Shown here in pieces: positions 27,937 through 35,704 of a DNA stretch of 64,000 nucleotides. The first letter of the stretch is position 1. Every line of letters starts with the position of its first letter. The translations under genes and the position numbers were made by a program. The stretch comes from Tsukamurella pulmonis. GTDB lineage: Bacteria; Actinomycetota; Actinomycetes; Mycobacteriales; Mycobacteriaceae. The notes below the pieces were generated by a model. That model saw nothing but the letters and a program-made list of their open reading frames with translations, did not search any database and was not told where the DNA came from. The stretch spans positions 1,812,136 through 1,876,135 of the forward strand of contig NZ_FNLF01000002.1 of assembly GCF_900103175.1 (NCBI RefSeq), in the 5' to 3' direction.

Positions 27937-28374
27937 GTGAATTCTTGGGCGTCGTCAGATGCCGTGCGGCGGTCGATGATGTCGAACCGTCGTAAGGACA
28001 CTCGTCCAGAGCTGGCGCTTCGTCGGGAAGTGCACCGACTCGGTCTTAGGTATTTCGTCGATCGTGCGCCGCTATCGAAGATGCGGCGCCGACGCGCTGA
28101 CTTGGTCTTCCCTCGGCTGAAGGTGGCGGTCTATCTGGACGGTTGCTTCTGGCACGGATGCCCGGAGCATCACTCGGTGAGTAAGACCAACGCGGAGTTC
28201 TGGGCGACCAAGGTTGCGAACAACCGTGCCAGGGACGAGGACACCAACCGGCGTCTCGAGGAAGCAGGCTGGACGGTGATCCGTGTGTGGGAACACGAGG
28301 ACCCGGCGGTCGCGGCAGCGGAGATCAAGGCCGTCGTCGAGAAGGCGAAGAGGTACCGCCCGAAGAACAGGTGA
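27937..28374 (+). CDS. vsr: very short patch repair endonuclease (Vsr)
   Basis: 145 residues from a GTG at 27937, the normal size. Opening SWASSDAVRRSMMSNRRKDTRPELALRR is family-typical. The core reads RRADLVFPRLKVAVYLDGCFW with HGCPEH after it: D55 equals the catalytic Asp51 of E. coli Vsr and H73 equals His69, while the His64 position is D68, a variant seen in many homologues. TNAEFWATKVANNRARD and WTVIRVWEHE follow. Vsr nicks T:G mismatches left by deamination of 5-methylcytosine; MORC-type systems may use it as a restriction nuclease. It lies between the FRG operon and gnd. Confidence 0.92.
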   Translation: MNSWASSDAVRRSMMSNRRKDTRPELALRREVHRLGLRYFVDRAPLSKMRRRRADLVFPRLKVAVYLDGCFWHGCPEHHSVSKTNAEFWATKVANNRARDEDTNRRLEEAGWTVIRVWEHEDPAVAAAEIKAVVEKAKRYRPKNR

Positions 28375-28402
28375 GGTGGGGGCACCGTCGGGCGTGGGGA
28401 CG

Positions 28403-28408
28403 TAACGT
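28403..28408 (+). promoter_or_regulatory. -10 box TAACGT of gnd
   Basis: TAACGT 29 bases after the vsr stop codon and 45 bases before the gnd ATG. A purine-rich AGAGGGA precedes the ATG. Confidence 0.4.
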
Positions 28409-28453
28409 AGGGGCCGAGTGTGAACCACCACGAGGAAGAGGGACGAACGAGCG

Positions 28454-29896
28454 ATGAGCAGCAACGACGCCAAGGCGAATATCGGAGTGGTGGGGATGGC
28501 GGTGATGGGCTCCAACCTGGCCCGCAACCTGGCGTCCCGGGAGGGCAACACCGTAGCGATCTACAACCGCTCGCCGGAGAAGACGCACGATGTGGTGAAG
28601 AACCATCCCGAGGCGAACTTCGTTGCCAGCGACACCATCGACGAGTTCGTCGCCAGCTTGGCCAAGCCGCGCACCGCGATCATCATGGTGCAGGCCGGCG
28701 CGGGCACGGACGCGGTGATCGAACAGCTGCAGGAGCGGTTCGAGCCGGGCGACATCATCGTCGACGGCGGCAACGCGAACTTCCACGACACCATCGCCCG
28801 CGAGGCGAAGATCGCGCCGACGGGCATCCACTTCGTCGGCGCCGGCATCTCCGGCGGCGAGGAGGGCGCGCTCAAGGGCCCGTCGATCATGCCCGGCGGC
28901 ACCGCCGAGTCGTACAAGACCCTCGGCCCGATCCTCGCGTCGATCGCTGCGGTCGCGGAGGGCGAGGCCTGCGTGACCCACGTGGGCACCGATGGCGCCG
29001 GCCACTTCGTCAAGATGATCCACAACGGCATCGAGTACGCCGACATGGAGCTCATCGGCGAGGCCTACGACCTGCTGCGCAACGTCGCCGGCTACACGCC
29101 CGCCCAGATCTCCGACCTCTTCGCGACGTGGAACGAGGGGCCGCTCAACAGCTACCTCATCGAGATCACCATCGACATCCTCAAGCACGTCGACGCGGAG
29201 ACGGGCAAGCCCTTCGTCGACATCGTCACCGACCAGGCCGGTAGCAAGGGCACCGGCGTGTGGACCGTGCAGACCGCCCTGGACCTGGGCGTGCCGGTCG
29301 GCGGCGTCGCCGAGGCCGTCTTCGGCCGCGCCGTCTCCTCCAAGCGCAACCAGCGCGACGCGGTGCAGGCTCTCGGTATCGAGCGCCCCACGGCCCCGCG
29401 GGTCGACGACTCCTTCGTCGACGACGTCGCGAAGGCCCTCTACGCCTCCAAGATCGTCGCCTACGCCCAGGGCTTCGACGCGATCATCGCCGGCGCGGAG
29501 AAGTACGGCTGGAACATCGACAAGGGCGCCGTCGCCAAGATCTGGCGCGGCGGCTGCATCATCCGGGCCCAGTTCCTCAACGTCCTCGCCGACGCCTACG
29601 CCGAGAACCCGAACCTCGCCACGCTGCTCGAGGCCCCGTACTTCGCGCAGGCCATCCGCGACGGCGAGGACGCCTGGCGCCGCGTCGTCATCACCGCCAC
29701 CCAGGCCGCCGTCCCGATCCCGGGCTTCGCGACGGCGCTGAGCTACTTCGACTCGCTCAACGTGGACCGCCTGCCCGCCGCGCTCGTCCAGGGCCAGCGC
29801 GACTTCTTCGGCGCGCACACCTACAAGCGCGTCGACAAGCCCGGCACCTTCCACACGCTGTGGTCGGGAGACCGCAGCGAGATCACGACGGACTAG
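28454..29896 (+). CDS. gnd: 6-phosphogluconate dehydrogenase, decarboxylating
   Basis: 480 residues. Oxidises 6-phosphogluconate to ribulose 5-phosphate and CO2 with NADP+, in the oxidative pentose phosphate pathway. Seen: the Rossmann motif GVVGMAVMGSNLARNLA with YNRSPEKT, the signature IVDGGNANFHDT, the substrate site GISGGEEGALKGPSIMPGG and HVGTDGAGHFVKMIHNGIEY. Length is that of the long dimeric form. It marks the return to high-GC core-like sequence after the island. Confidence 0.97.
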   Translation: MSSNDAKANIGVVGMAVMGSNLARNLASREGNTVAIYNRSPEKTHDVVKNHPEANFVASDTIDEFVASLAKPRTAIIMVQAGAGTDAVIEQLQERFEPGDIIVDGGNANFHDTIAREAKIAPTGIHFVGAGISGGEEGALKGPSIMPGGTAESYKTLGPILASIAAVAEGEACVTHVGTDGAGHFVKMIHNGIEYADMELIGEAYDLLRNVAGYTPAQISDLFATWNEGPLNSYLIEITIDILKHVDAETGKPFVDIVTDQAGSKGTGVWTVQTALDLGVPVGGVAEAVFGRAVSSKRNQRDAVQALGIERPTAPRVDDSFVDDVAKALYASKIVAYAQGFDAIIAGAEKYGWNIDKGAVAKIWRGGCIIRAQFLNVLADAYAENPNLATLLEAPYFAQAIRDGEDAWRRVVITATQAAVPIPGFATALSYFDSLNVDRLPAALVQGQRDFFGAHTYKRVDKPGTFHTLWSGDRSEITTD

Positions 29897-29904
29897 AGAC
29901 CGCA

Positions 29905-29942
29905 ACGAAGGGGCGCAGCCGTGATCGGCTGCGCCCCTTCGT
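29905..29942. terminator. strong bidirectional terminator between gnd and the TetR gene
   Basis: A perfect 16-bp stem (29905-29920 with 29927-29942) and six-base loop GTGATC. It sits between two convergent genes and can serve both; a T-rich tract is absent. Confidence 0.8.
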
Positions 29943-29953
29943 CGTCTCGCGAG

Positions 29954-30577
29954 TCAGGCCAGCACCCGCTCGATCGCCTCACAGATGGCGTCGACGAGCG
30001 CGTCTTCGCGACCGGGGGAGACGGCACCGTCGGAGCGCAGGCCGATCACGGACTCCACGAGCCGGAACGGCAGGAGCGTGCGCGGATCGGTGTCGTCACC
30101 GAGAACAGCGACAGCCAGAGAGCGGTAGTGCGACGCCAGCTCCGCCCGGTCCGATCGGAACTCGGCGAACTCCTCGGCCGCGAGCTCGGGCAGGTGGTAG
30201 AGCGCGCCCAGGTTGTAGCGCGCCGCCAGCAGCTGGCCGGCGTCGGACCGGGCCAACGTCAACAGCCGGCCGAGAGGCGCACCGTCGGCGGAGGCGACGG
30301 AGCGCGCGAGCGTGAGCGGGGCCTGCACCGTGGCCTCCAACAGTGCGGTCAGGATCTCGCCCTTGGTGGGGAAGTAGTGGTAGAGCGACGCCTGCCGGAT
30401 TCCCACGGCCTCCGCGATCTGCCGGGTCGACGTGGCCGCGTACCCGCGCTGGGTGAACAACTCGGCCGCGGCGTCCAGAATCTCCTCGACGGCCGTGGCG
30501 CCGGGCCGACGCGGATCGTTCGCCCGCGGTCGGCCCCGTCTACCTGCGGTTTCCGCCCCACCGTTCGCCTCCGTCAC
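29954..30577 (-). CDS. TetR-family transcriptional regulator
   Basis: 207 residues from the GTG at 30577. The helix-turn-helix is in ILDAAAELFTQRGYAATSTRQIAEAVGIRQASLYHYFPTK (about residues 33-72), the standard TetR N-terminal domain; the rest is the ligand-binding helical domain. A basic Gly/Arg/Pro-rich stretch precedes it. It is divergent from the guanidine/urea cluster, with a 6-bp inverted repeat between them, so it probably controls that cluster and itself. The ligand is unknown. Confidence 0.88.
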   Translation of the reverse strand: MTEANGGAETAGRRGRPRANDPRRPGATAVEEILDAAAELFTQRGYAATSTRQIAEAVGIRQASLYHYFPTKGEILTALLEATVQAPLTLARSVASADGAPLGRLLTLARSDAGQLLAARYNLGALYHLPELAAEEFAEFRSDRAELASHYRSLAVAVLGDDTDPRTLLPFRLVESVIGLRSDGAVSPGREDALVDAICEAIERVLA

Positions 30578-30584
30578 GGCACAC

Positions 30585-30590
30585 AGGCTA
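30585..30590 (-). promoter_or_regulatory. -10 box TAGCCT, leaderless start of the TetR gene
   Basis: TAGCCT seven bases before the GTG at 30577, same box and spacing as the methyltransferase gene. This is why the GTG was preferred to the ATG at 30628. Confidence 0.45.
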
Positions 30591-30670
30591 CCCGCCGCGA
30601 AACATGTTCGTAGCGCCGGTTTTCCCATTCCTTACCGCGGGGCAATGCGGCTGACCCGGGAGAACGGTTT

Positions 30671-30690
30671 TCTATCAACTGACAGATAGA
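30671..30690. promoter_or_regulatory. candidate TetR operator
   Basis: Inverted repeat TCTATC-N8-GATAGA in the divergent region, 22 bases before the permease start, where a repressor would block the operon promoter. Assignment to the neighbouring regulator is inference. Confidence 0.4.
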
Positions 30691-30711
30691 GCGCCGACCG
30701 GGAAGTCGACC

Positions 30712-32256
30712 ATGACAGCAACCCAAGCCCGACACCATGATTCGGATGATCTGGCAGAACTCGGCTACCAGCCGCAGCTGCGCCGCTCGCTGGGGACGTT
30801 CGCGTCGTTCGCCGCCGGCTTCTCGTTCGTGTCCATCCTCACCACCATCTTCCAGCTGTTCGGCCTCGGTTACTCCCTCGGCGGGGCGGCCTTCTTCTGG
30901 ACCTGGCCGCTGGTCTACCTCGGCCAGTTCCTGGTCGCGCTGTGCTTCGCCGAGATGGCCGCCCGCTACCCGATCTCCGGCGCGATCTACCAGTGGTCGC
31001 GGCGCCTCGGCGGCGAGGTGGTCGGCTGGTTCGGCGGCTGGTTCATGATCCTCGCGCAGATCGTGACCGCCTCGGCGGCCGCCATCGCGCTCCAGGTGGT
31101 CCTGCCCACCGTGTGGTCGGGCTTCCAGATCATCGGCGACGACGCCTCCCTCACCAGCCCCAGCGGCGCCGCCAACGCCGTCCTGCTCGGCACCGTCCTG
31201 CTGATCATCACCACCACCATCAACTGCATCGGCGTGCACTGGATGAGCCGCATCAACGCCATCGGCGTCACCTGCGAGCTCGTCGGCGTGGTCGCCGTCA
31301 TCGGGGCGCTGGCGATGCACGCCCAGCGCGGTCCCCAGGTCGTCTTCGACACCTCGCACGTCGCGTCCGCCGGTTCGGGCGGCTACCTCGGCGCGTTCAT
31401 CGTCTCCGGCCTCATGGCCGCCTACGTGATGGTCGGCTTCGGCTCGGCCGGTGAGCTCGCCGAGGAGACCGTCAACCCCCGCCGTGTCGCGCCGCGCACC
31501 ATCCGGTTCGCGCTCACCGCCTCGGCCGTCGGCGGCGGCCTCATGCTGCTCGCCGCCCTCATGGCCGCGCCGACGCTGGGGGAGGAGCTCGCCGCCGGCG
31601 GCCTGCCCTACGTCCTGCAGTCCGTCCTCGGCTCGTTCTGGGGGAAGGTCCTCCTGATCGACGTGGCCGTCGCCGTCTTCATCTGCACCCTCGCCATCCA
31701 GACGGCGTGCAGCCGCCTGATCTTCTCCATGGCCCGCGATCACCGCCTCCCGTTCTCCGAGCGTCTCTCCCGCGTGAACCCGCGCACCCAGGCGCCCGTC
31801 GCCCCGGCCGTGCTCATCGGGATCCTGTGCGTCGCCGTCCTGCTCGTGAACGTCGGCAATCCCGCGATCTTCGCCACCCTCGCCAGCGTCTGCATCGTGC
31901 TCATCTACCTCGCCTACCTGTCGGTGACGGTGCCGATGCTCTACCAGCGGCTCCGCGGCTGGCCGCACGGCGCCGACGTCCGCGACTCCGAGGGCAGGCC
32001 CGTATTCACCCTGGGCCGCTGGGGCGTGCCGATCAACGCCGCCGCCGTCCTCTACGGCGGGGCGATGGTGATCAACCTCGCCTGGCCCCGCGCCGAGATC
32101 TACGACCCCGCAGGACAATCCCCGCTACTGCAATGGGCCGGACCGATCACGGTCGGTATCGCGATCGTCGCGGGCATTGCCTGCTTCCCGCGCCACGCGC
32201 ACCCGCGCCCCGTCACCGCCGTCCTCCCGAACCTCCCCGCCACGAAAGGCATTTGA
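30712..32256 (+). CDS. APC-family permease of the urea/guanidine cluster
   Basis: 514 residues with about 12 transmembrane helices of the amino acid-polyamine-organocation superfamily. GFSFVSILTTIFQLFGLGY and ARYPISGAIYQWSRRL are typical of the permeases found beside urea carboxylase genes. It likely imports guanidine, urea or a related nitrogen compound. First gene of the operon; GGGAAG precedes the ATG. The next gene begins one base after its stop. Confidence 0.87.
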   Translation: MTATQARHHDSDDLAELGYQPQLRRSLGTFASFAAGFSFVSILTTIFQLFGLGYSLGGAAFFWTWPLVYLGQFLVALCFAEMAARYPISGAIYQWSRRLGGEVVGWFGGWFMILAQIVTASAAAIALQVVLPTVWSGFQIIGDDASLTSPSGAANAVLLGTVLLIITTTINCIGVHWMSRINAIGVTCELVGVVAVIGALAMHAQRGPQVVFDTSHVASAGSGGYLGAFIVSGLMAAYVMVGFGSAGELAEETVNPRRVAPRTIRFALTASAVGGGLMLLAALMAAPTLGEELAAGGLPYVLQSVLGSFWGKVLLIDVAVAVFICTLAIQTACSRLIFSMARDHRLPFSERLSRVNPRTQAPVAPAVLIGILCVAVLLVNVGNPAIFATLASVCIVLIYLAYLSVTVPMLYQRLRGWPHGADVRDSEGRPVFTLGRWGVPINAAAVLYGGAMVINLAWPRAEIYDPAGQSPLLQWAGPITVGIAIVAGIACFPRHAHPRPVTAVLPNLPATKGI

Positions 32257-32257
32257 C

Positions 32258-33100
32258 GTGACCGCCATCGCCGAGACCACCGCCACCACCCAGGGCGCCC
32301 GCGACCACGCCCGCGCCCAGGCCGACACCCGCGTCGAGGGCATGCCGACGGTGCCCGCCACCGCCTGGCCCGACCCGCCCGCCGGCGTGCCCGCCGACGC
32401 CCTCACCTGGGCGGAGACCGTCCCGGGCGGCCGCTACACGTCGAAGGTGCTGGCGCGCGGCACCCGAATCCGCCTGACCGACACCGTCGGCACCGTCTGC
32501 GCGAACATCCTCCTCTGGCGCGCCGACGCCCCCTGGGAACGGCTCAACGTCGCAGACACCGTCAAGGTGCCGTGGCAGGCGTACGTCGGCGCGGGCCACC
32601 CGCTGCTCTCCGACCAGGGACGCGTGCTCGCCACCGTCGTCGCCGACGACTCCGGCCACCACGACGCCCTCTGCGGCGCCACCACGCTCGCCACCAACAC
32701 CGCCAAGTACGGCGCGGGCGAGGCACACTCCGCGAGCCCCGCCGGTCGCGAGCTGCTGGTGCTCGCCGCCGCCAAGCACGGGCTGACGCCCACCGACGTC
32801 GCGCCGTCCGTCTCGTTCTTCCACGGCGTCACCGTCTCCGCCGACGGTGCGCTCGTCTCCACGGGCAGTGCGGGGCCGGGGAAGTCGGTCGAGATGGTCC
32901 TGCACCTGCCGTGCATCGTCGCCGTCGCGAACACCGCACACCCCCTCGACCCGTCGCCGACCTTCGACACCGGCCTGCTCGAGGTGCTGGCCTGGCGCGC
33001 CGACGACGACCTCGCCGCGCTGATCGCCGACCCGGACACCGACCCCGAATACCAGCGCGCCGTGGCGAACTCCGAAGACGCCCACCGCGCGGCCCACTGA
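32258..33100 (+). CDS. DUF1989 protein, urea carboxylase-associated 1 (carboxyguanidine deiminase-like subunit)
   Basis: 280 residues. The DUF1989 core shows GTVCANILLWRAD, DDSGHHDALCGATTLATNTAKYG and FFHGVTVSADG. Its two-gene family (UAAP1/UAAP2) has been shown to form carboxyguanidine deiminase, which converts carboxyguanidine to allophanate and ammonia. The His-His and Cys residues in SGHHDALCG are candidate metal ligands. The GTG start one base after the permease stop has a GAAAGG site upstream. The second subunit follows. Confidence 0.88.
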   Translation: MTAIAETTATTQGARDHARAQADTRVEGMPTVPATAWPDPPAGVPADALTWAETVPGGRYTSKVLARGTRIRLTDTVGTVCANILLWRADAPWERLNVADTVKVPWQAYVGAGHPLLSDQGRVLATVVADDSGHHDALCGATTLATNTAKYGAGEAHSASPAGRELLVLAAAKHGLTPTDVAPSVSFFHGVTVSADGALVSTGSAGPGKSVEMVLHLPCIVAVANTAHPLDPSPTFDTGLLEVLAWRADDDLAALIADPDTDPEYQRAVANSEDAHRAAH

Positions 33101-33116
33101 CCCGGAAGGAATCCCC

Positions 33117-33716
33117 ATGAGCGCCACCGTCACCCCGCGGGCCCCCTGGTCGGGCGTCGTCCCTGCCGGCCACACCCTCACCATGACCGATCTGCACGGC
33201 AACCAGGCCGTCGACACCCTCTTCTACGGCGCGCACGACCACACCGTCCGCTACAGCGCCCAGCAGACGATCCTCGGCCAGGGCAGCATCTTCCTGGGCA
33301 CGGGAACCGTGATCCGCGACCAGGAGTCGCGCCCGATGATGACCATCGTCGACGACGAGGTCGGCCACCACGACACCCTCGGTGGCGCCTGCTCGCAGGA
33401 GTCGAACACCCTGCGCTACGGCCACCACACCAAGCACCAGCACGCCTGCGTCGAGAACTTCCTCATCGAGGGCAGCCGGCACGGCCTCGGCAAGCGCGAC
33501 CTCGTGGGCAACGTCAACTTCTACATGTACGTCCCCATCGACCCCGACGGCACGCTCGGCATCGTCGACGGCCTCTCGGCTCCCGGCCGCAAGCTCGTGC
33601 TGCGCGCCGAGATCGACACCCTCGTCCTGATCTCCAACTGCCCGCAGATCAACAACCCCTGCAACGGTTTCGACCCCACCGCGGTCGAGCTCGAGATCTC
33701 GGAGGCCGCCGCATGA
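33117..33716 (+). CDS. DUF1989 protein, urea carboxylase-associated 2 (carboxyguanidine deiminase-like subunit)
   Basis: 199 residues, shorter paralogue of the preceding gene. Shared segment: DEVGHHDTLGGACSQESNTLRYG with a His-rich HHTKHQHACVEN behind it, then LVGNVNFYMYVPIDPDG. Expected to pair with the 280-residue protein. The GGAAGGA upstream is a good ribosome site. The stop overlaps the carboxylase start by four bases (ATGA). Confidence 0.88.
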   Translation: MSATVTPRAPWSGVVPAGHTLTMTDLHGNQAVDTLFYGAHDHTVRYSAQQTILGQGSIFLGTGTVIRDQESRPMMTIVDDEVGHHDTLGGACSQESNTLRYGHHTKHQHACVENFLIEGSRHGLGKRDLVGNVNFYMYVPIDPDGTLGIVDGLSAPGRKLVLRAEIDTLVLISNCPQINNPCNGFDPTAVELEISEAAA

Positions 33717-35704
33717 CCATCCTCACCGTCGTCCGCCCCGGCCCCATGACCACCGTGCAGGACTGGCCCGGCCGCGCCGCCTACTGGTCGATCGGCGTCC
33801 CGCCCTCGGGCCCCATGGACGATCTCTCCTTCCGCCTCGCCAACCTCGCCGTCGGCAACGCCGAGGGCGCACCGGGATTCGAGTGCACGCTCGGTGGTCT
33901 CGCCGTCACCGTCGACGAGTCCACCACCGTCGCGGTCACCGGTGCCCCCGTCACGGTCACCGTCGACGGGGTGCCCGTCCCCACCTGGGCGCCCGTCGAC
34001 CTCCTGCCCGGACAGCAGCTCGCCATCGGTGCGACGGGATCGCTCGGCATGCGTGCCTACCTCGCCGTCCGCGGCGGCATCGCGGTACCCGAATACCTGG
34101 GCAGCGCATCGACGTTCACGCTGGGGAAGTTCGGCGGCCACCAGGGCAGGACACTCGCCGCCGGTGACGAGCTGCCCCTCGGGGACCAGCTCGCCGCCGC
34201 CCCGCGTCGCATCCTCGACGACGAGGTGCCCGCGTTCACCGACCGCTGGGAGCTCGCCGTCACCGTCGGCCCGCACTCGGCGCCCGAGTACTTCACCGCA
34301 TCCGACATCGAGACCCTCTACGGCACCGCCTACGAGGTGCACTTCAACTCGGACCGCACCGGCGTGCGGCTCATCGGCCCCAAGCCCGAATGGGCCCGCG
34401 CCGACGGCGGCGAGGCCGGCCTGCACCCGTCCAACATTCACGACAACGCCTACTCGGTGGGCGCCCTCGACTTCACCGGCGACACCCCGATCCTGCTCGG
34501 CCCCGACGGTCCCAGCCTGGGGGGCTTCGTCTGCCCCGTCACAGTCACCACCGCCGATCGCTGGAAGCTCGGACAGCTGCGCCCCGGGGACAGCGTGCGC
34601 TTCGTCCCCGTCCGCGCCGCCGCGGCGGCCTCGCCCGGCTCCTTCGGCACTGCGCGGCGCGCCCACCTGCCCGTCGTCCTGTCCGGCGGGGGAGACCCCG
34701 ACGACGGCGTGCTGGCGCGATCGGTGACCGCCGACGGCGAGACCACCATCACCTACCGACGGTCGGGCGACGACAACGTCCTCGTCGAGTACGGCGCCAT
34801 GACACTGGATCTGGAGTCCCGCGCCCGCGTGCACGCCCTCGAGCAGCGACTGCGCGCCGATGCACCGCGCGGCCTGATCGACCTGACCGCCGGCGTGCGC
34901 AGCCTGCAGGTCAAGTTCGATCCCACGGCGCTACGCCAGCCGGCGGCCCTCGACTGGATCCGGGAGGCCGAATCGCAGCTGCGCGCCGCCGACGACATGA
35001 TCGTGCCCAGCCGCACCGTCTCCCTCCCACTGTCGTGGGACGATCCCAGCACCCGCGAGGCCATCGAGCGGTACGTGCTCGGCGTCCGCGGCGACGCCCC
35101 GTGGTGCCCGTGGAACATCGAGTTCATCCGCCGCATGAACGGGCTCGGCTCCGTCGAGGACGTCCAGCGGATCGTCTTCGACGCCTCGTACCTCGTCCTC
35201 GGCCTGGGTGATGTGTACCTCGGTGCGCCCGTGGCCGTCCCGCTCGACCCGCGCCACCGGCTGGTGACCACCAAGTACAACCCCGCCCGCACCTGGACGC
35301 CCGAGAACGCGGTCGGCATCGGCGGTGCGTACCTGTGCATCTACGGCATGGAGGGCCCCGGCGGCTACCAGTTCGTGGGCCGCACCACCCAGGTGTGGAA
35401 CCACAGTCACCCCCACGCCGCGGGCGGCTTCGAGCCCGAACACCCCTGGCTGCTCCGCCATTTCGACCGGATCAGTTGGTACCCGGTCTGCACCGAGGAG
35501 CTCGCCGATCTGCGCGCCGACACCGCCGCCGGCCGTGGCTCCGTGGACATCACGCCCGGCTCCTTCTCCCTCTCCTCGCACCGCGCCTTCCTCGCCCGCG
35601 AGGCCGACGGCATCGCCCGCGTGCAGTCGGCGATGGAGATCGCCCGCGACGAGGAGCGCGGCCGCTGGGCGGCCGCCGGCGAATTCACTAGGAGCGCAGC
35701 ATGA
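33713..35704 (+). CDS. urea/guanidine carboxylase carboxyltransferase part (AHS2-AHS1), no biotin carboxylase or biotin carrier
   Basis: 663 residues. The N-terminal half is the AHS2/KipA-like domain (VRPGPMTTVQDWPGRAAYWSIGVPPSGPMDD), the C-terminal half the AHS1/KipI-like domain (LSWDDPSTREAIERYV). Together these are the carboxyltransferase of urea carboxylase. Full enzymes are about 1200 residues and start with an ATP-grasp biotin carboxylase and end with a biotinyl domain; neither is present here, and there is no biotin Lys motif at the C-terminus. It is coupled to the deiminase-like and allophanate hydrolase genes. Carboxylation would need biotin subunits encoded elsewhere. Confidence 0.85.
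   Translation: MTILTVVRPGPMTTVQDWPGRAAYWSIGVPPSGPMDDLSFRLANLAVGNAEGAPGFECTLGGLAVTVDESTTVAVTGAPVTVTVDGVPVPTWAPVDLLPGQQLAIGATGSLGMRAYLAVRGGIAVPEYLGSASTFTLGKFGGHQGRTLAAGDELPLGDQLAAAPRRILDDEVPAFTDRWELAVTVGPHSAPEYFTASDIETLYGTAYEVHFNSDRTGVRLIGPKPEWARADGGEAGLHPSNIHDNAYSVGALDFTGDTPILLGPDGPSLGGFVCPVTVTTADRWKLGQLRPGDSVRFVPVRAAAAASPGSFGTARRAHLPVVLSGGGDPDDGVLARSVTADGETTITYRRSGDDNVLVEYGAMTLDLESRARVHALEQRLRADAPRGLIDLTAGVRSLQVKFDPTALRQPAALDWIREAESQLRAADDMIVPSRTVSLPLSWDDPSTREAIERYVLGVRGDAPWCPWNIEFIRRMNGLGSVEDVQRIVFDASYLVLGLGDVYLGAPVAVPLDPRHRLVTTKYNPARTWTPENAVGIGGAYLCIYGMEGPGGYQFVGRTTQVWNHSHPHAAGGFEPEHPWLLRHFDRISWYPVCTEELADLRADTAAGRGSVDITPGSFSLSSHRAFLAREADGIARVQSAMEIARDEERGRWAAAGEFTRSAA

Noticed and set aside
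18444-28453. DISARM, BREX or Dnd system
   Set aside because: No DUF1998 protein, phospholipase-D protein, PglX/PglZ or DndBCDE homologue is visible; the methylase-helicase resemblance alone is not enough.
30591-30711. Guanidine (ykkC) riboswitch before the permease gene
   Set aside because: The conserved core of the known guanidine aptamers is not seen and the region is too short.
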